Below, piece by piece: positions 1-12,159 of a stretch of DNA of 54,211 nucleotides. Where the stretch lies: assembly GCF_014066305.1 (NCBI RefSeq), contig NW_023501176.1, forward strand, positions 1 to 54,211, given 5' to 3'. Both the position numbers and the translations under genes were made by a program. The notes below the pieces were generated by a model that did no database searches, was not told the origin of the DNA, and saw only the letters and a list, made by a program, of their open reading frames with translations. Each line of letters opens with the position of its first letter. Positions within the stretch are counted from its first letter, which is position 1. Source of the stretch: Letharia columbiana. Its lineage: Eukaryota; Ascomycota; Lecanoromycetes; Lecanorales; Parmeliaceae.

Positions 1-120
1 AGCTTAACCTCTTTTCGACGGAGCGCACATTGAGATCAATGTAAAGCGCAGTCAGAAAAGGTGGTAGCTTGGAGGGAATTAATTAGGTATAACACACTAT
101 GAGAATTTTCAGACGCTGCA

Positions 121-2335
121 TTATTGTATCCTCTTCTTGCCCTCTTCGAGATGACCCAATCGGACGTTACTTGCACCACGCTCACGAGGCACAAAGCTCC
201 CTATCACTTTGTCTTTCATAACGCTACCCATAGTCTCTTGATAGCCTTCTTGAGCCCAACGAGGGGTGTTGAGCTTTGGCCAATTGACCTGAAAAGATAC
301 GGAGTCAGTAGGCTCCGGCTTGGGGGCTCCGGCTACTTACGTATAGCATGCCATGGGTCCAAATGAAATGCCCACACCAGCCACCAATGACCATCCACAA
401 CAAAGCGAACACACGCAAAGGCCAAACAGTCGTTTCTGGTTGGGTTCTTGTCAGGGAGGTAACCATGACCAAGAAGAAGCTAGCAGCGAACAGATATGGT
501 ATGGCTTGAATCAAGATTGGTCGTCGATCCCTGAAGACAAGGTTGGTATCAGTGATGGACGTCGAAGGCAGATATGCGCCTAGAAACAGATCAAATGCAT
601 CCTGACGTGGCCCGTCTCCGAAGTTGTTTTTGACATAGCGAGTGATGGAGTTGTTCATATCTTGAGCCATCCCAGCCCTTGTCCTCTCGCCAGTGCGCGT
701 GAAGTCTGTCTTAAGAGCTCCAGTCCCGGAGTATGATTTTGACACGACATCAGCATTGTCTGCCCAAATGTTTCGGAATAAGTCCTGGAACGACTTGTCG
801 TCATCAGCAGACTCCCCTGGCTTCAGAGCACCAACGTCAGTCAGTTGCCGCGTCAAAGTCCAGCGACCGAGCATTGTTTGAACGACGTTCGTCCGGTCTA
901 AGCAATCCATGCAGTTCGTTCGAACCACCGCTGTTTGCCGATTTCGTACCTCCAGACGGCCCTGTGCATCCGCCGGCATGTCCACACCGCGGAAATACTG
1001 GCCCTCAGTGAGACCCTGCTTTAACTGATCAAGCAGTAACTGGGCGCGATGCCACTTCAGTCCCTTGGTCTCGTTGTGAAAATCGAAGTAAACATAATGA
1101 AGTCGGTCGTACTTCTGATTCTTCTGGCTAGCCTCCACGACATGTATCTTCTCCTCCGTAACGTAGTCTGCCTGCGTTGCTTCATCTGGCGAGGAGACCA
1201 GAATTCGTACCATCTGCTCGTAGGCTTTCTTGACTCGATCTTCACGACCTTTTTGGTTGACGAGGTTGACAAGGTAGTTGTCACCATACAAGCTTATTTG
1301 CTCGTTAAAGTGGTGCCGTGCAGCCTCCACAGCTGTCTCTACCCCGCGTATTTGAAGATTCGGGACGTATTTCAACGAATTCACCTCTGCCCAGTAGACC
1401 GGTACGCTTCCCCTTGTTTGGACATAAGACATGACTTGTGTGTCATAACCTTCACTTCCTCCCACTTTGCCGTTCTGCATACCTTCACCACCAGCGAAGC
1501 CTCCTAGATCTCCTGTCTCGTCGTTCAGGATCACAATCTGCTCCGTCTCATTGAAGTTCGCAACATGCCCTTGATCATCAATGCCACGAGTAAGATAGCG
1601 AGTCCCGGCTCTGTACCTGGATCTTCTTGTGATTAGTGTAAACGTCAACGGAGTTGCCTTGACGCGGGTTTGTGTGATTCTCAGCATTCCGAACATGACA
1701 GGAAGGATGAAGGGGTCGGCTCCAGCCTGCTGGCCTCCACGGAGTCCGGAACCACTTCCTGCACCATTCGAGAAGTCTATGAGGTCTGACTGAATAAACT
1801 TGTTCCAGAAGAAGCGGTCGTCTGCTCTCTTCCATATTGGCTGTGAGGGATTTGATTGGGCTTGACGTTGAAAGCTGTTGGTGATGTCGAAGGAGTATGA
1901 GAAATACATGGGTCCTGTCTTCAGCAGAGTTCTAAGTAGGCTGAGGTAGGTGTCTTCATCTGGATCATGGAGTGCGCGCTCGCGCAGTGGAAGGAATTCG
2001 GTGGAGATGACTTTGTAGACCATGTGCCCTTTCAGGCGACCCATTGGCTGTGCTTTTGTGATTACTATTATGTACTTGTCTGCGGTTCTATCAGCACCGT
2101 CTTTGCCTTAAAGGTGAAATACATATTCACCTAATCTCAGCTTGATCATGCCGAGTATGCCCGCAATACTCGACACCCTTTTCGCGCCCAACAGCGCACC
2201 ATCATTGAGTCGTAAATCTCCAGAGGGGCGTTCAACTACCAGCGTCTGGGCCGAAGGGGAGGAAGGAGACGTGAAGGCGTAATGTGAGGAAGAGGCATGG
2301 ACGTTAATGTCTCTGAAAGGAATTAGGCTACGCAT
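121..2335 (-). CDS. SAC1: SAC1 phosphoinositide phosphatase
   Basis: ER/Golgi membrane lipid phosphatase that dephosphorylates PI4P and related phosphoinositides. I read three exons: 2335-2131, 2079-341 and 288-121. The introns (2130-2080 and 340-289) have GT-AG ends and keep frame, giving 703 codons plus stop. The catalytic CX5R(T) motif is visible as NCMDCLDRTN in the middle of exon 2. Two hydrophobic segments follow near the C-terminus (around PYLFAASFFLVMV and VFALLWMVIGGWCGHF), as in the tail-anchored Sac1 family. The third exon restores the family's conserved cytosolic tail (VNWPKLNTPRW, ending KKRIQ), which would be lost if intron 2 were missed. Yeast Sac1 is shorter (623 aa); about 700 aa is usual in filamentous fungi. 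It is divergent from the Rab5 gene across a 354-bp shared promoter. Confidence 0.95.
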
Positions 2336-2689
2336 TGTGGAAGTCGGTCGTCCGTGAAGCGGAAGTGTTTCGGAGTAAAGAGAAGAAGCTACTTCTCAGA
2401 AGCTGAGAAGGAGGCTTGATCGCTATTGTGTATCATCGTGGACGTATTCGGTGCGGTGGTTGCGAGGGTGAAGCTGCCGCACAGAGTCGCAGAGTTGCAG
2501 GTCTTGGCAGAATCAGCCCTACAGACCTCGTCATTTGATGGTCACGCTAAGGCACCACCCGTTCTTGCCTTTCGAAGGCCTCCATTGTCTCCATTTTCGA
2601 GCCTCCTAAGACTTTAAGACGTCCCTTCAGCCGCATTTAGAGCTGTAATATTTGATACTATCTAAGACCTACCACAAAGTCCCGGCAAC

Positions 2690-3581
2690 ATGTCATCCCG
2701 GGTCTCCACTGGCGCACGGCCAGGAGCTCGGTTTGCCCAATTCAAGCTTGTTTTGCTTGGTCCGTACATCCAGCCGCTTGCTGCTCCATTCAAAGACTGA
2801 CCATACTGTAGGAGAGTCTGCAGTAGGAAAGGTTGCTACTTCATTTTGAGCCACATCTAGCACACAGAAAGCTGACGCTTGTCCATTAGAGTTCTCTTGT
2901 CCTGAGATTTGTCAAGGTCAGTTAACCAACAGCTGGTTCTTCTGCCGCCACAACGAAATCGAGGTGCGGAATGATTGCTGATTCGTCTCAAGGATCAATT
3001 CGATGACTACAGAGAATCTACTATCGGAGCTGCCTTCCTCACACAGACCATCTCCCTCGACGACGCCACGACTGTCAAGTTCGAAATATGGGATACGGCA
3101 GGCCAAGAGAGATACAAGTCGCTTGCACCGATGTACTATAGGAACGCAAACTGTGCAGTCGTGGTTTACGACATCACACAAGCTGTATATGCCCTGCGCG
3201 AAGTCCGCCCAAGCCCTGCTAATAGGAAGGTAGTCGTCCCTGGATAAGGCAAAGTCATGGGTAAAAGAGCTCCAAAGGCAGGCAAATGAGAACATCATTA
3301 TCGCTCTAGCAGGGAACAAATCAGACCTCGTTGCTGAACATCCAGACAAGCGTGCTATCACAACAGCAGACGCCGAAGCATACGCACGGGAGGCTGGGCT
3401 GCTGTTTTTTGAGACATCAGCAAAGACGGCGGAGAATGTGCGAGAGCTCTTCACGGCCATTGCACGAAAGTTGCCTCTTGAACAAGCTGGAAACCGCGGT
3501 ATGAGAGCGAATCCACGACAAGGGGTTGATCTGAGACCCGAGGCGCCTGGGACACAAGGTGGTGGAGCTTGCAATTGTTAG
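2690..3581 (+). CDS. VPS21: Rab5-type small GTPase (Vps21/Ypt5-like)
   Basis: Small GTPase of early-endosome traffic. Five exons are needed: 2690-2759, 2812-2831, 2890-2916, 2993-3184 and 3234-3581, together 218 codons plus stop. The joined protein shows the P-loop (GESAVGKSS, split over three exons), a Rab5-like effector region ([12 protein letters not shown]), the switch II motif WDTAGQERY, and the guanine-specificity motifs NKSD and ETSAK. It ends in a double-cysteine prenylation signal (ACNC). The Rab5 assignment rests on the [12 protein letters not shown] and [12 protein letters not shown] stretches. Exons 2 and 3 are only 20 and 27 nt, so automatic gene callers may start it wrongly at exon 4. 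It reads away from SAC1. Confidence 0.93.
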
Positions 3582-5175
<1,594 letters not shown>

Positions 5176-5455
5176 GCTAAATGTCCTCTGCAACAACAGT
5201 CAAAGATAGACGAGGGGTGTTAAAGCCAAGCGATACCCAAAGACTGCAAGATAAATGGATCCATTTTTGATTCGTTGAAGTATTCATGCAAGAATCCTCC
5301 AGCGAAAACCCGTAGCGAATGTACAATTCACTTTCACCACTGTCTAATCACCACAGTATAGAATTTTAAGACACTTTTTTCCCAGCTTCAAGAGCGTCGG
5401 CCCTCTCTAGCCCCCCTTCAAAGGCATCAAGATCAACAACGAATCCTATGGTACT
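5176..5455. other. SAR1 3' region with a coding-like minus-strand tail
   Basis: Downstream of SAR1. On the minus strand, positions about 5450-5366 read as a plausible protein C-terminus (contains VVDLDAFEGGLERAD and a stop) that runs straight out of the left LTR of the adjacent element. No matching upstream part is found on the other side of the element, so it may be a severed gene end or chance. Confidence 0.3.
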
Positions 5456-5580
5456 AAAGAACAAGAATGACCACGGCTCGTGTGGGTAGAAGAGGATGAC
5501 TACTATGTATGGCTGGTGCCGAGCCAGATATCTACCATGGCCAAGGCCCACTAGTGTTGTTGGCTAGGCAACCCCTGTCA
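5456..5580 (-). repeat. LTR copy 1 (3' LTR of the minus-strand element)
   Basis: Direct repeat of the block at 6718-6841. 121 bp are identical, then copy 1 has one extra base before the shared TCA end. Confidence 0.8.
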
Positions 5581-5628
5581 ACTACTACCAAACAAATAAT
5601 AAGAGCCCCGCGACCATGTGGCCCATGC

Positions 5629-6612
5629 CTAGCCAACACCCTGATCCACACCATATCCTTCATATCCATAGACCGGTCCAGACGCACTAATACTCCCAGC
5701 ATCTATAACAGCCCCAGCCCTAGTAGCTTCAGTAGCAACAGACTCGTAATGATTCTTCTTCAAAATGGACCGAGGACCTAAACCACTCGTACCCCAGGTG
5801 ACTGATTTGGATTCGATCGCTGGCTGAGAAGCTTGCTTCGGATTCGGAGACGGTAGTAGAAATTGTGGTGGGACCCTCTGTTCAGGCACACGACTCCCCG
5901 CTGAATAAGAAGCCCATATGGATTCCAACTGTGTTGTAGACATATTTCTCTTCACGACGTCCTTGTAGAATATGGCCTCCCGTGACTGAACTTCCTCGTA
6001 CTCGATCTTCCTGATAATTAATCGTGATTTGTGTGCCTGTTCCATAGACACAAATGTCGAGTGTAGAGATATCCCAGTAACAGTCCCCCGAATGGCCTTA
6101 CGCCGGAGCTCGAGATCTTGTAAACCTTTGAGAAACGCACTGTAGATCAAGTCTAGTATTGACGACTCGAGGATTGATAGGGGTGGGCCTCCGGGAAGAC
6201 GATCACGGGCCCCGAAACGATATGTGATTTGTATCGTACGCTGATAGTACGAAGTGAGTGACTCCTCGGCATTCTGATGTAAGTCTTCGAGTTCTTCCGA
6301 AAAGGTAGTCGGAATTGTCTCGATAGACTTGGTAGGAAAGCGCTCTTTGAAGAGCGAGAGGAATCGATCCAATGACTCGCTGGTATGAGATCCGGCGAAA
6401 AGCGTACTGATTTCTGGTGAAGACTCTGCCCAATCGGCTGCGTCCCCCACAAGAAGTAGATCCACAGAGCTCAAATAGTGCTCCGGGGCAATGATTCCAC
6501 TCCGAGAATCTCCTCGCAACTCAAACTCAAGACGCTTCAGCCAACGGGAGGCTGGTTCTGAACCGTCATAAGTACGACAAAAATCGAATGTCGGACGTGA
6601 CTGATTCGGCAT
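5629..6612 (-). CDS. retrotransposon gag-like protein
   Basis: Intact 327-aa frame with an ATG start just inside the upstream LTR and PBS region. The N-terminal half resembles the capsid region of fungal Ty3-like gag proteins: a start with RWLKRLEFELRG, a central helical part with LFKERFPTKSIETIPT and ESLTSYYQRTIQITYRF, and the typical KGLQDLELRRKA. There is no CCHC zinc knuckle and no frameshift into a pol gene. It fills nearly all the space between the two LTRs. The protein could package its own RNA, but movement would need reverse transcriptase and integrase from an autonomous partner elsewhere in the genome. The family call is by motif feel, so moderate. Confidence 0.65.
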   Translation of the reverse strand: MPNQSRPTFDFCRTYDGSEPASRWLKRLEFELRGDSRSGIIAPEHYLSSVDLLLVGDAADWAESSPEISTLFAGSHTSESLDRFLSLFKERFPTKSIETIPTTFSEELEDLHQNAEESLTSYYQRTIQITYRFGARDRLPGGPPLSILESSILDLIYSAFLKGLQDLELRRKAIRGTVTGISLHSTFVSMEQAHKSRLIIRKIEYEEVQSREAIFYKDVVKRNMSTTQLESIWASYSAGSRVPEQRVPPQFLLPSPNPKQASQPAIESKSVTWGTSGLGPRSILKKNHYESVATEATRAGAVIDAGSISASGPVYGYEGYGVDQGVG

Positions 6613-6717
6613 GACTGATGATGTGACTGATGTGATGATGTGACTGAACTGAAAGACAATGAATGACAGAAGTATGATCGTTCTTCAAGGCCACAAGAAA
6701 TCCGGGCAAGGACCTCC

Positions 6718-6841
6718 AAAGAACAAGAATGACCACGGCTCGTGTGGGTAGAAGAGGATGACTACTATGTATGGCTGGTGCCGAGCCAGATATCTACCAT
6801 GGCCAAGGCCCACTAGTGTTGTTGGCTAGGCAACCCCTTCA
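6718..6841 (-). repeat. LTR copy 2 (5' LTR of the minus-strand element)
   Basis: Direct repeat of 5456-5580, adjacent to the candidate primer-binding site at about 6719-6703 on the minus strand. Confidence 0.8.
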
Positions 6842-7010
6842 AACTTAATTAGGGGGGGGAAAAAAAAACCAAAAGTTGAAAAAATTGGGCCAAAAAACCT
6901 AGGATTGAACCAAATTTCCGGATCAAAGGTAAAAACGGGGGGGGGGAAAAATTTTCGGGCCAAAAAAAATTTAAAAAAACCAACTTTTTTTTTTTTACTT
7001 TAAAAATAGT
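6842..7010. other. low-complexity homopolymer-stutter tract
   Basis: Almost every base occurs in runs (runs of 8-9 G, 8-9 A and 12 T, with doubled and tripled letters between them). This is unlike any neighbouring intergenic DNA and looks like poor base-calling or gap-fill sequence between the retroelement and the NOP7 start. No gene. Confidence 0.6.
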
Positions 7011-7032
7011 TTATCATATCAGTGCTTACACC

Positions 7033-9351
7033 ATGGGAAGAATAAAGAAGAAAGGTAAGATTGCTCACATTGGCTGAGTGACTGACTTTCGTTGACAAAG
7101 CTCGCAGGAACGGCTGGTCAAGCCAAGAATTTCATTACCAGGTGTGTGCATGCCTGATAGCTTCGCTCCGAGATGTAGTAGCTGACTTTCGCCAGGACTC
7201 AGGCAGTGCGTAAGCTTCAAGTATCGCTACCAGACTTCCGACGCCTATGCATCTACAAGGGTGTGCAATCGTCAAATATCCGTATCAAAGGCATTACCTG
7301 ACAAATGTGCAGGCATATATCCTCGAGAACCTAGAAGCAAGAAGAAGGCTTCCAAATCTTCCACTCCCTCTACCACCTTCTACTATACGCGAGACATTCA
7401 GTACCTCCTACATGAGCCGCTCCTCGCCAAGTTCAGAGACCATAAAGCGCTGGCAAAGAAGATCTCACGGCATCTAGGTCGTGGCGAGGTTGGAGATGCT
7501 GCACGTTTGGAAAAAAAAGGAGCGACGAAGCTCTCGCTTGATCATATCATCAAGGACAGATACCCGACGGTAAGCTTTCCAAATGGAGCACGGAATCTTA
7601 GACTCCGGCTGGTGGAATGTCGCTAATCGTACCTGGTATTTCAGTTTGTCGACGCTCTCCGCGACCTCGACGATGCATTGTCCCTGCTGTTCCTCTTCGC
7701 CAACTTGCCATCCACGTCCACTGTCCCACCTAAAACCATAGCTCTTTGTCAAAGATTATGCCTCGAGTTCGAACACTACTTGATCACAACAAACTCGCTG
7801 CGGAAATCATTCCTTTCTATCAAAGGCATTTACTACCAAGCCACGATACAGGGCCAAGATATACTATGGCTGGTGCCATATAAATTCGTACAGCGAGTGA
7901 CCGGGGATGTGGATTTTAGAATAATGGGTACGTTTGTGGAATTCTACACGACTCTGCTCGGCTTTGTCAACTTCCGATTGTACACAACTATTGGTCTTAT
8001 CTATCCTCCAAGGTTCAATGCGAAGAGCTATGAGCAAGGAGGCGAGTTGAATGCAATTATTCTAGAGGGAAGGGGCATTGAAGAGCCCAAACAGATCGAG
8101 TCGTTTAAGGGACATGTCAATGGTGAGGTGGACGGAGGGACGGTGCCAACAAAAGCGAATGAAGAAATCCAAAAGCAGATTGCTACCATCAAGGAGGGTC
8201 CAAACGCAGAGCTGGACGTTTTAGAGGGCCAAGACCAATACCAGGCTTTAGACCAGGAAATGAACGACGCTATTGATACCTTCGAGACCACTGGAGACGA
8301 CGCAGATGTGCTCCCACAGCCCCAAGCCGGCGGCAATGAAGCTGGCTCACTCTTCGCACCATTCACATTCTTCCTGTCTCGAGAGACACCTCGGCAGCCA
8401 CTCGAATTCATTCTTCGTGCTTTTGGTTGTAAGCGAATAGGTTGGGATGCCATTCTGGGCGATGGCGCCTTCACGACCAACGAAGCCGATCCAACCATCA
8501 CGCATCAAATAGTCGACCGTCCGCCCATGGCAAGCCTTCCCGAAGAGCTGCAAGTCTCCGAGAGTCCTTCAGATCCACCGCCCACAACCGTCGTGAGGCC
8601 TGGGTACCGAGTACCCGGCCGAACATTAGTTCAGCCTCAGTGGGTATGGGACTGCATCAACCAAGTCAAGCTTCTGCGACCCGATCTGTACGCACCAGGC
8701 GCGACCCTACCTCCACACCTTAGTCCATGGGTCAAGCCGACAAAGGGCGCCTACGACCCGAGCGCGCCTTTAGCGGAGCAGGAACGCGAAGGCGAAGCAG
8801 AGGAAGCTGAAGGCTTCTCCGACGACGAAGACGAAGAAGCGCAGGAGGAGGACGTGGAGAAATCCGACGACGCTGCCGCAGACGGCGTAGCACTTGCCCC
8901 CTCGGCATCAACACCAGCAACAGCCGATCTCCAGGACGACCACGGCATGACCATCGCCGGCAGCGGGTCCGAATCCGAGCCCGCCTCCGAAGCCGACTCC
9001 TTCGCAGGTTTCGACTCCGCCCCAGAATCCGACACCGACCCGACCCTCACGCAGCACCAACGCGAGCTCGAAGCCGAAGCCGCTGGCCTCAACTTCTCCG
9101 AAACGCTGACCAAAGCCAACGGGCAGCCCGTAAAGGGGATCTTGAAAGGCAGTGGCAAAGGAGACGAGGCGCGGAAGAAGGCGGCGAAGAAACGGAGGGA
9201 GGAGGAAGAGGAGTTGGAGAGGAGGAAGATGATGATGGGCCGGAAGAAGCGGAAGGTGTTGGACAAGATGTTGTATTCGAACCGGCAGAAGGAGGGGGAG
9301 GCGGAGGCGTTGAGGGCGAAGAGGAGGAAAATCGAGGCTAGGAGGGGGTAG
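7033..9351 (+). CDS. NOP7: NOP7/pescadillo ribosome biogenesis protein
   Basis: Nucleolar component of the Nop7-Erb1-Ytm1 (PeBoW) complex needed for 60S subunit maturation. Five exons: 7033-7054, 7108-7141, 7196-7260, 7313-7569 and 7645-9351; 694 aa. The start [19 protein letters not shown] and [11 protein letters not shown] are the conserved pescadillo N-terminus. The pescadillo domain follows, with [20 protein letters not shown] and [17 protein letters not shown] domain lies near residues 350-450 (ending in [11 protein letters not shown]). The rest is an acidic stretch and a lysine/arginine-rich tail ([22 protein letters not shown]). The first four introns cut the N-terminal 130 residues into short exons. 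The start lies only about 20 bp after the stutter tract, so its promoter may be mis-sequenced. Confidence 0.94.
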
Positions 9352-9492
9352 GGCAGGGGAGTGACTGGCTCAACTGAGTGCTGTGAACAGTGCATTTGAC
9401 AGCGTGAGCTAAGCAGGATATCTTTGTTGCGAAAAAAGTAGAATCCTTTTGCATGTTGAGTGCAAAATTGCCTGATGATACATGACCTCTAT

Positions 9493-11118
9493 CTAAGCCT
9501 TGCCCGTCTCCAAAACCTCTAGGAATCCCCCAACCAGATGCACGCTTCCCGTCACCAGCACCATCACCTCTCCCTCCGCATCCCCCTTTTCCACCCCTGC
9601 AACATCCTTACACCACCTCACCGCCTCTTCAATACTCAGCTTCACCTCGACTATGGTCTGAGGATCAATGCCCCTCCACGTCTCCGCTAAACCTCTCTGC
9701 ACATCCAGCTTTTCAGCGGCTGCGGCGCTAGTATTCATACTCATAAGATCAGGCCTGTATCCCTCCTCCCTGAAGGTCATGTTGGTGCAGAAAACCGCGT
9801 GTGTGAAAGGTTGCTCGTTTTGAAGAGCGGAGGCGAGGGTGCGGTGGAGAGCTTTGGCGAGCGCGTTGGCGTCGCGGGTTTGTTGGTTGAAGAGGAGGAT
9901 GCGCGTCCGTTTCCGCGATCGGGCGGGAGGGATTTGAGAAGCGAACCAGGAGCCTGCGACTTCGATGCTCTCGAGCGTGTGGCCGCCGTCTATGTGCCAC
10001 GCCATGTTCTTCTCGCGGCGGGTTTCGCAGCGGCCGGGCCAGCGCACCTCTTCGAGGCCGCGGATGAATTCGGGAGGAAGCACGTCGTCGTGGCGCTTGC
10101 GATCTTCTTGGCCGAGAGCCACGAGGTGGGCATCCGCGATGGCCACAGCGAGGCTGGCGTTGATCTTTTGGAAGTCGGCGGCCAGCCCAAGCTTCACATC
10201 CTCAAGTAAAGGGTTTCTGCCGACCACATGGAGCTTTGTAGGGACCTCATCCGCACGCTTTTGGAGGACCTCGATGGCAGCTGGAGGCTGAGGAGCCGTA
10301 AAGCAGGGAGCGCTGGCCTTCATTATCCCACCCTTATGCCACGCAATTTCTTCAACAGTGTTCCCCAGCATAGCCGTGTGATCGATTCCCAAACTCGTGA
10401 TGCCAGTGACGGTAGGCTTGACGAGGACGTTTGTGCTATCATATTCCCCACCAATGCCGCATTCAGTGATTGCAGTATCGACGCCCTCGCTCATGTACGT
10501 ATGATATGCCATGAGCGTCAAGAACCTAAAGTAGCCCGGCTTCGCGGTTGTATCTGGCGGCTCGCCTTTGGCCCTCGCTGCCTCCTCCAATCGGTCCCAT
10601 GTCTCGAAGAAATATCTAGCAAAGGCTTCTTCCGACAGAGGCTGGTTGTTGATCTGGATGCGCTCACGAACATATCGGAGGTGTGGTGAGGTGTAGAGAC
10701 CGATTTTACGGAGCAGTGGTCTTTCGGGCTTCCGGGTAGAGGGGAAGCGATATTGACCCAGCATAGAAGAGATGAACGCACTGGTGGAACCCTTGCCTTT
10801 GGTCCCGGCAATGTGTATAGCATTCAGCCGGTTGAAATCCGAAGGCTGTCTTCCGTCTCAGTTTGGCTGCGTCTGCGGGCGATCCTATTTGTTGTAGCAG
10901 TGGAGGCTCGCACCTCATATCCGATCCTGCGGCACCACTCTACCATCTCAGGTATAGAGTTCTTGTTCATGCCCTTGCCAGAATTCCTGATGGCGTCGAC
11001 AATAGCGAAATTAGTCTGCAGCGTATTCAAGGCAGCGACGGCGTCCTGTGGTATTGGTAAGTCGAAGTATGGAAGGAAGGAGCGGTTGCTGGCATACTGC
11101 GTAAGTGCGGCTTGCCAT
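9493..11118 (-). CDS. MET7: folylpolyglutamate synthase
   Basis: Adds glutamates to folates, retaining them in cytosol and mitochondria. Three exons: 11118-11098, 11045-10914 and 10845-9493; 501 aa from the first ATG (MASRTYA). The ATP P-loop of Mur-type ligases is seen as AGTKGKGST, then the FPGS motif YTSPHLRYVRERI, the conserved catalytic segment ITECGIGGEYDSTNV, HTAMLGNTVEEIAWHKGGI, and the C-terminal domain with DGGHTLESIEVAG. Upstream of the ATG the frame stays open for about 140 bp and encodes a basic, leader-like peptide (see next entry). A second FPGS-like gene lies 2 kb away in the same direction, so this one is likely the housekeeping copy because its motifs are canonical. Confidence 0.94.
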
Positions 11119-11220
11119 GGTTGCGGATGCCGCAAAGAGGCGCCTTGTTTGAGGAAGAATTTTGTAGAGGATGAGCGACAAAGTTGGCGGCAAGAGGCAT
11201 GATACCGTATGGGCTGTCAA
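11119..11220 (-). other. in-frame AUG-less presequence-like extension of FPGS
   Basis: The 34 codons before the FPGS ATG are in frame and free of stops. They encode hydrophobic and basic residues with no acid (ending TRRLFAASAT), the composition of a mitochondrial targeting peptide. There is no ATG in this stretch, up to the in-frame stop about 45 bp further upstream. TTG, CTG-like and ACG codons are available. FPGS is known to act in both cytosol and mitochondria, so near-cognate initiation is a possibility; equally it may be plain leader. Confidence 0.35.
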
Positions 11221-12159
11221 GTAATATACTAGGTATTGTATTATTATAACCCGGTTTTGGACTTAGTTTCTACACAGCACTCCAGGTAAGATACATGTAC
11301 ATTTCCGTCATTATTTTACAGTACTTTACTTGATCACCATTCAACACTCGTAATTACTAGTCAGCCATATGGCTTTGATATCTCATCGATTCTGACCCTG
11401 CATTTTCATTCAGAGGAAGAATCCTATCGGCGTACCATACTCGGCGGCTTCCTTAGATGTGATTCGCAACTGCGCGCTTTTAACAAGTCGAAAATTCCGC
11501 TTCCATGATGATGATCGGCGGCTGCATTATTATTGGTAAATGTAATTGGTCTGCAGGTCTAATCATTTATGCACTTTATTGGGCTGCACATTTCGCACGC
11601 CTTTGCATACCGTTATCGTGTATGCATCAGCGGAAGAGATCATCAGTTCGGTAGGCCTTGGAATTTCAAAAGAGGAGTGTATGACTTGTCGTCGAATTAC
11701 ATATCGTGGTCTAGTTCGTCAATTGCCCACCTTCTGTGAACGGCAGCCGAAGTAGCATTCTAAAAGCATAGCCGTTCCAGCCGTCAAAGTAACAGACATA
11801 GTAAACGACGGCAGCAAGCTAAAGGAGAAGTTGAAGCGCAAAGTAAGAGAGGCACTGTTTGTTCTTTGGCTAAGCTAACTCAGTGCTGTTGAAGTTGGAT
11901 TCAGGTTTGACATACCATCCGTAGAAAAGACAAGAGACGACTGGGATTTCGGGCAGCCAAACGTCGTGGCTATACCTGTACGGCAGCGCATCAATTCCTG
12001 CTTTGTAAGGAAAATTGGTGAGGGAACCTATGGCACGCCTGCGCAGAACCCTAACGTGACCTGCACACGATCTGTATCATCTCTGATGGTGTTTCCTTAG
12101 CAAATATGCTAGGTATTCAAGCCACTGTCTAATGGTTCATGCCTTGATCGACGCTTCGG
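11221..12159. other. intergenic region, no gene seen
   Basis: Promoter of the first FPGS gene plus AT-richer DNA. I find no frame with motifs or codon bias; short frames are likely chance. Confidence 0.5.

Larger units (their letters stand above)
5456..6841 (-). mobile_element. gag-only mini LTR retroelement (TRIM/TR-GAG-like)
   Basis: About 1.39 kb bounded by two direct repeats of about 121-125 bp that are almost identical (one single-base deletion near one end), enclosing one intact gag-like ORF. Read on the minus strand, the repeats begin with TG. Directly after the upstream repeat comes TGGAGGTCCTTGCCC, and a TGG start at that place is typical of a tRNA primer-binding site, although I did not match it to a tRNA. 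There is no protease, reverse transcriptase, RNase H or integrase, and the interior is too short to hold them. Near-identical LTRs and an open gag imply a recent insertion. I do not see a target-site duplication; the right flank is a low-complexity tract that may hide it. Confidence 0.75.

Noticed and set aside
8028..9395. Long minus-strand frames opposite the NOP7 acidic region
   Set aside because: Shadow frames of repetitive Glu/Asp/Lys codons; the plus-strand gene explains them.
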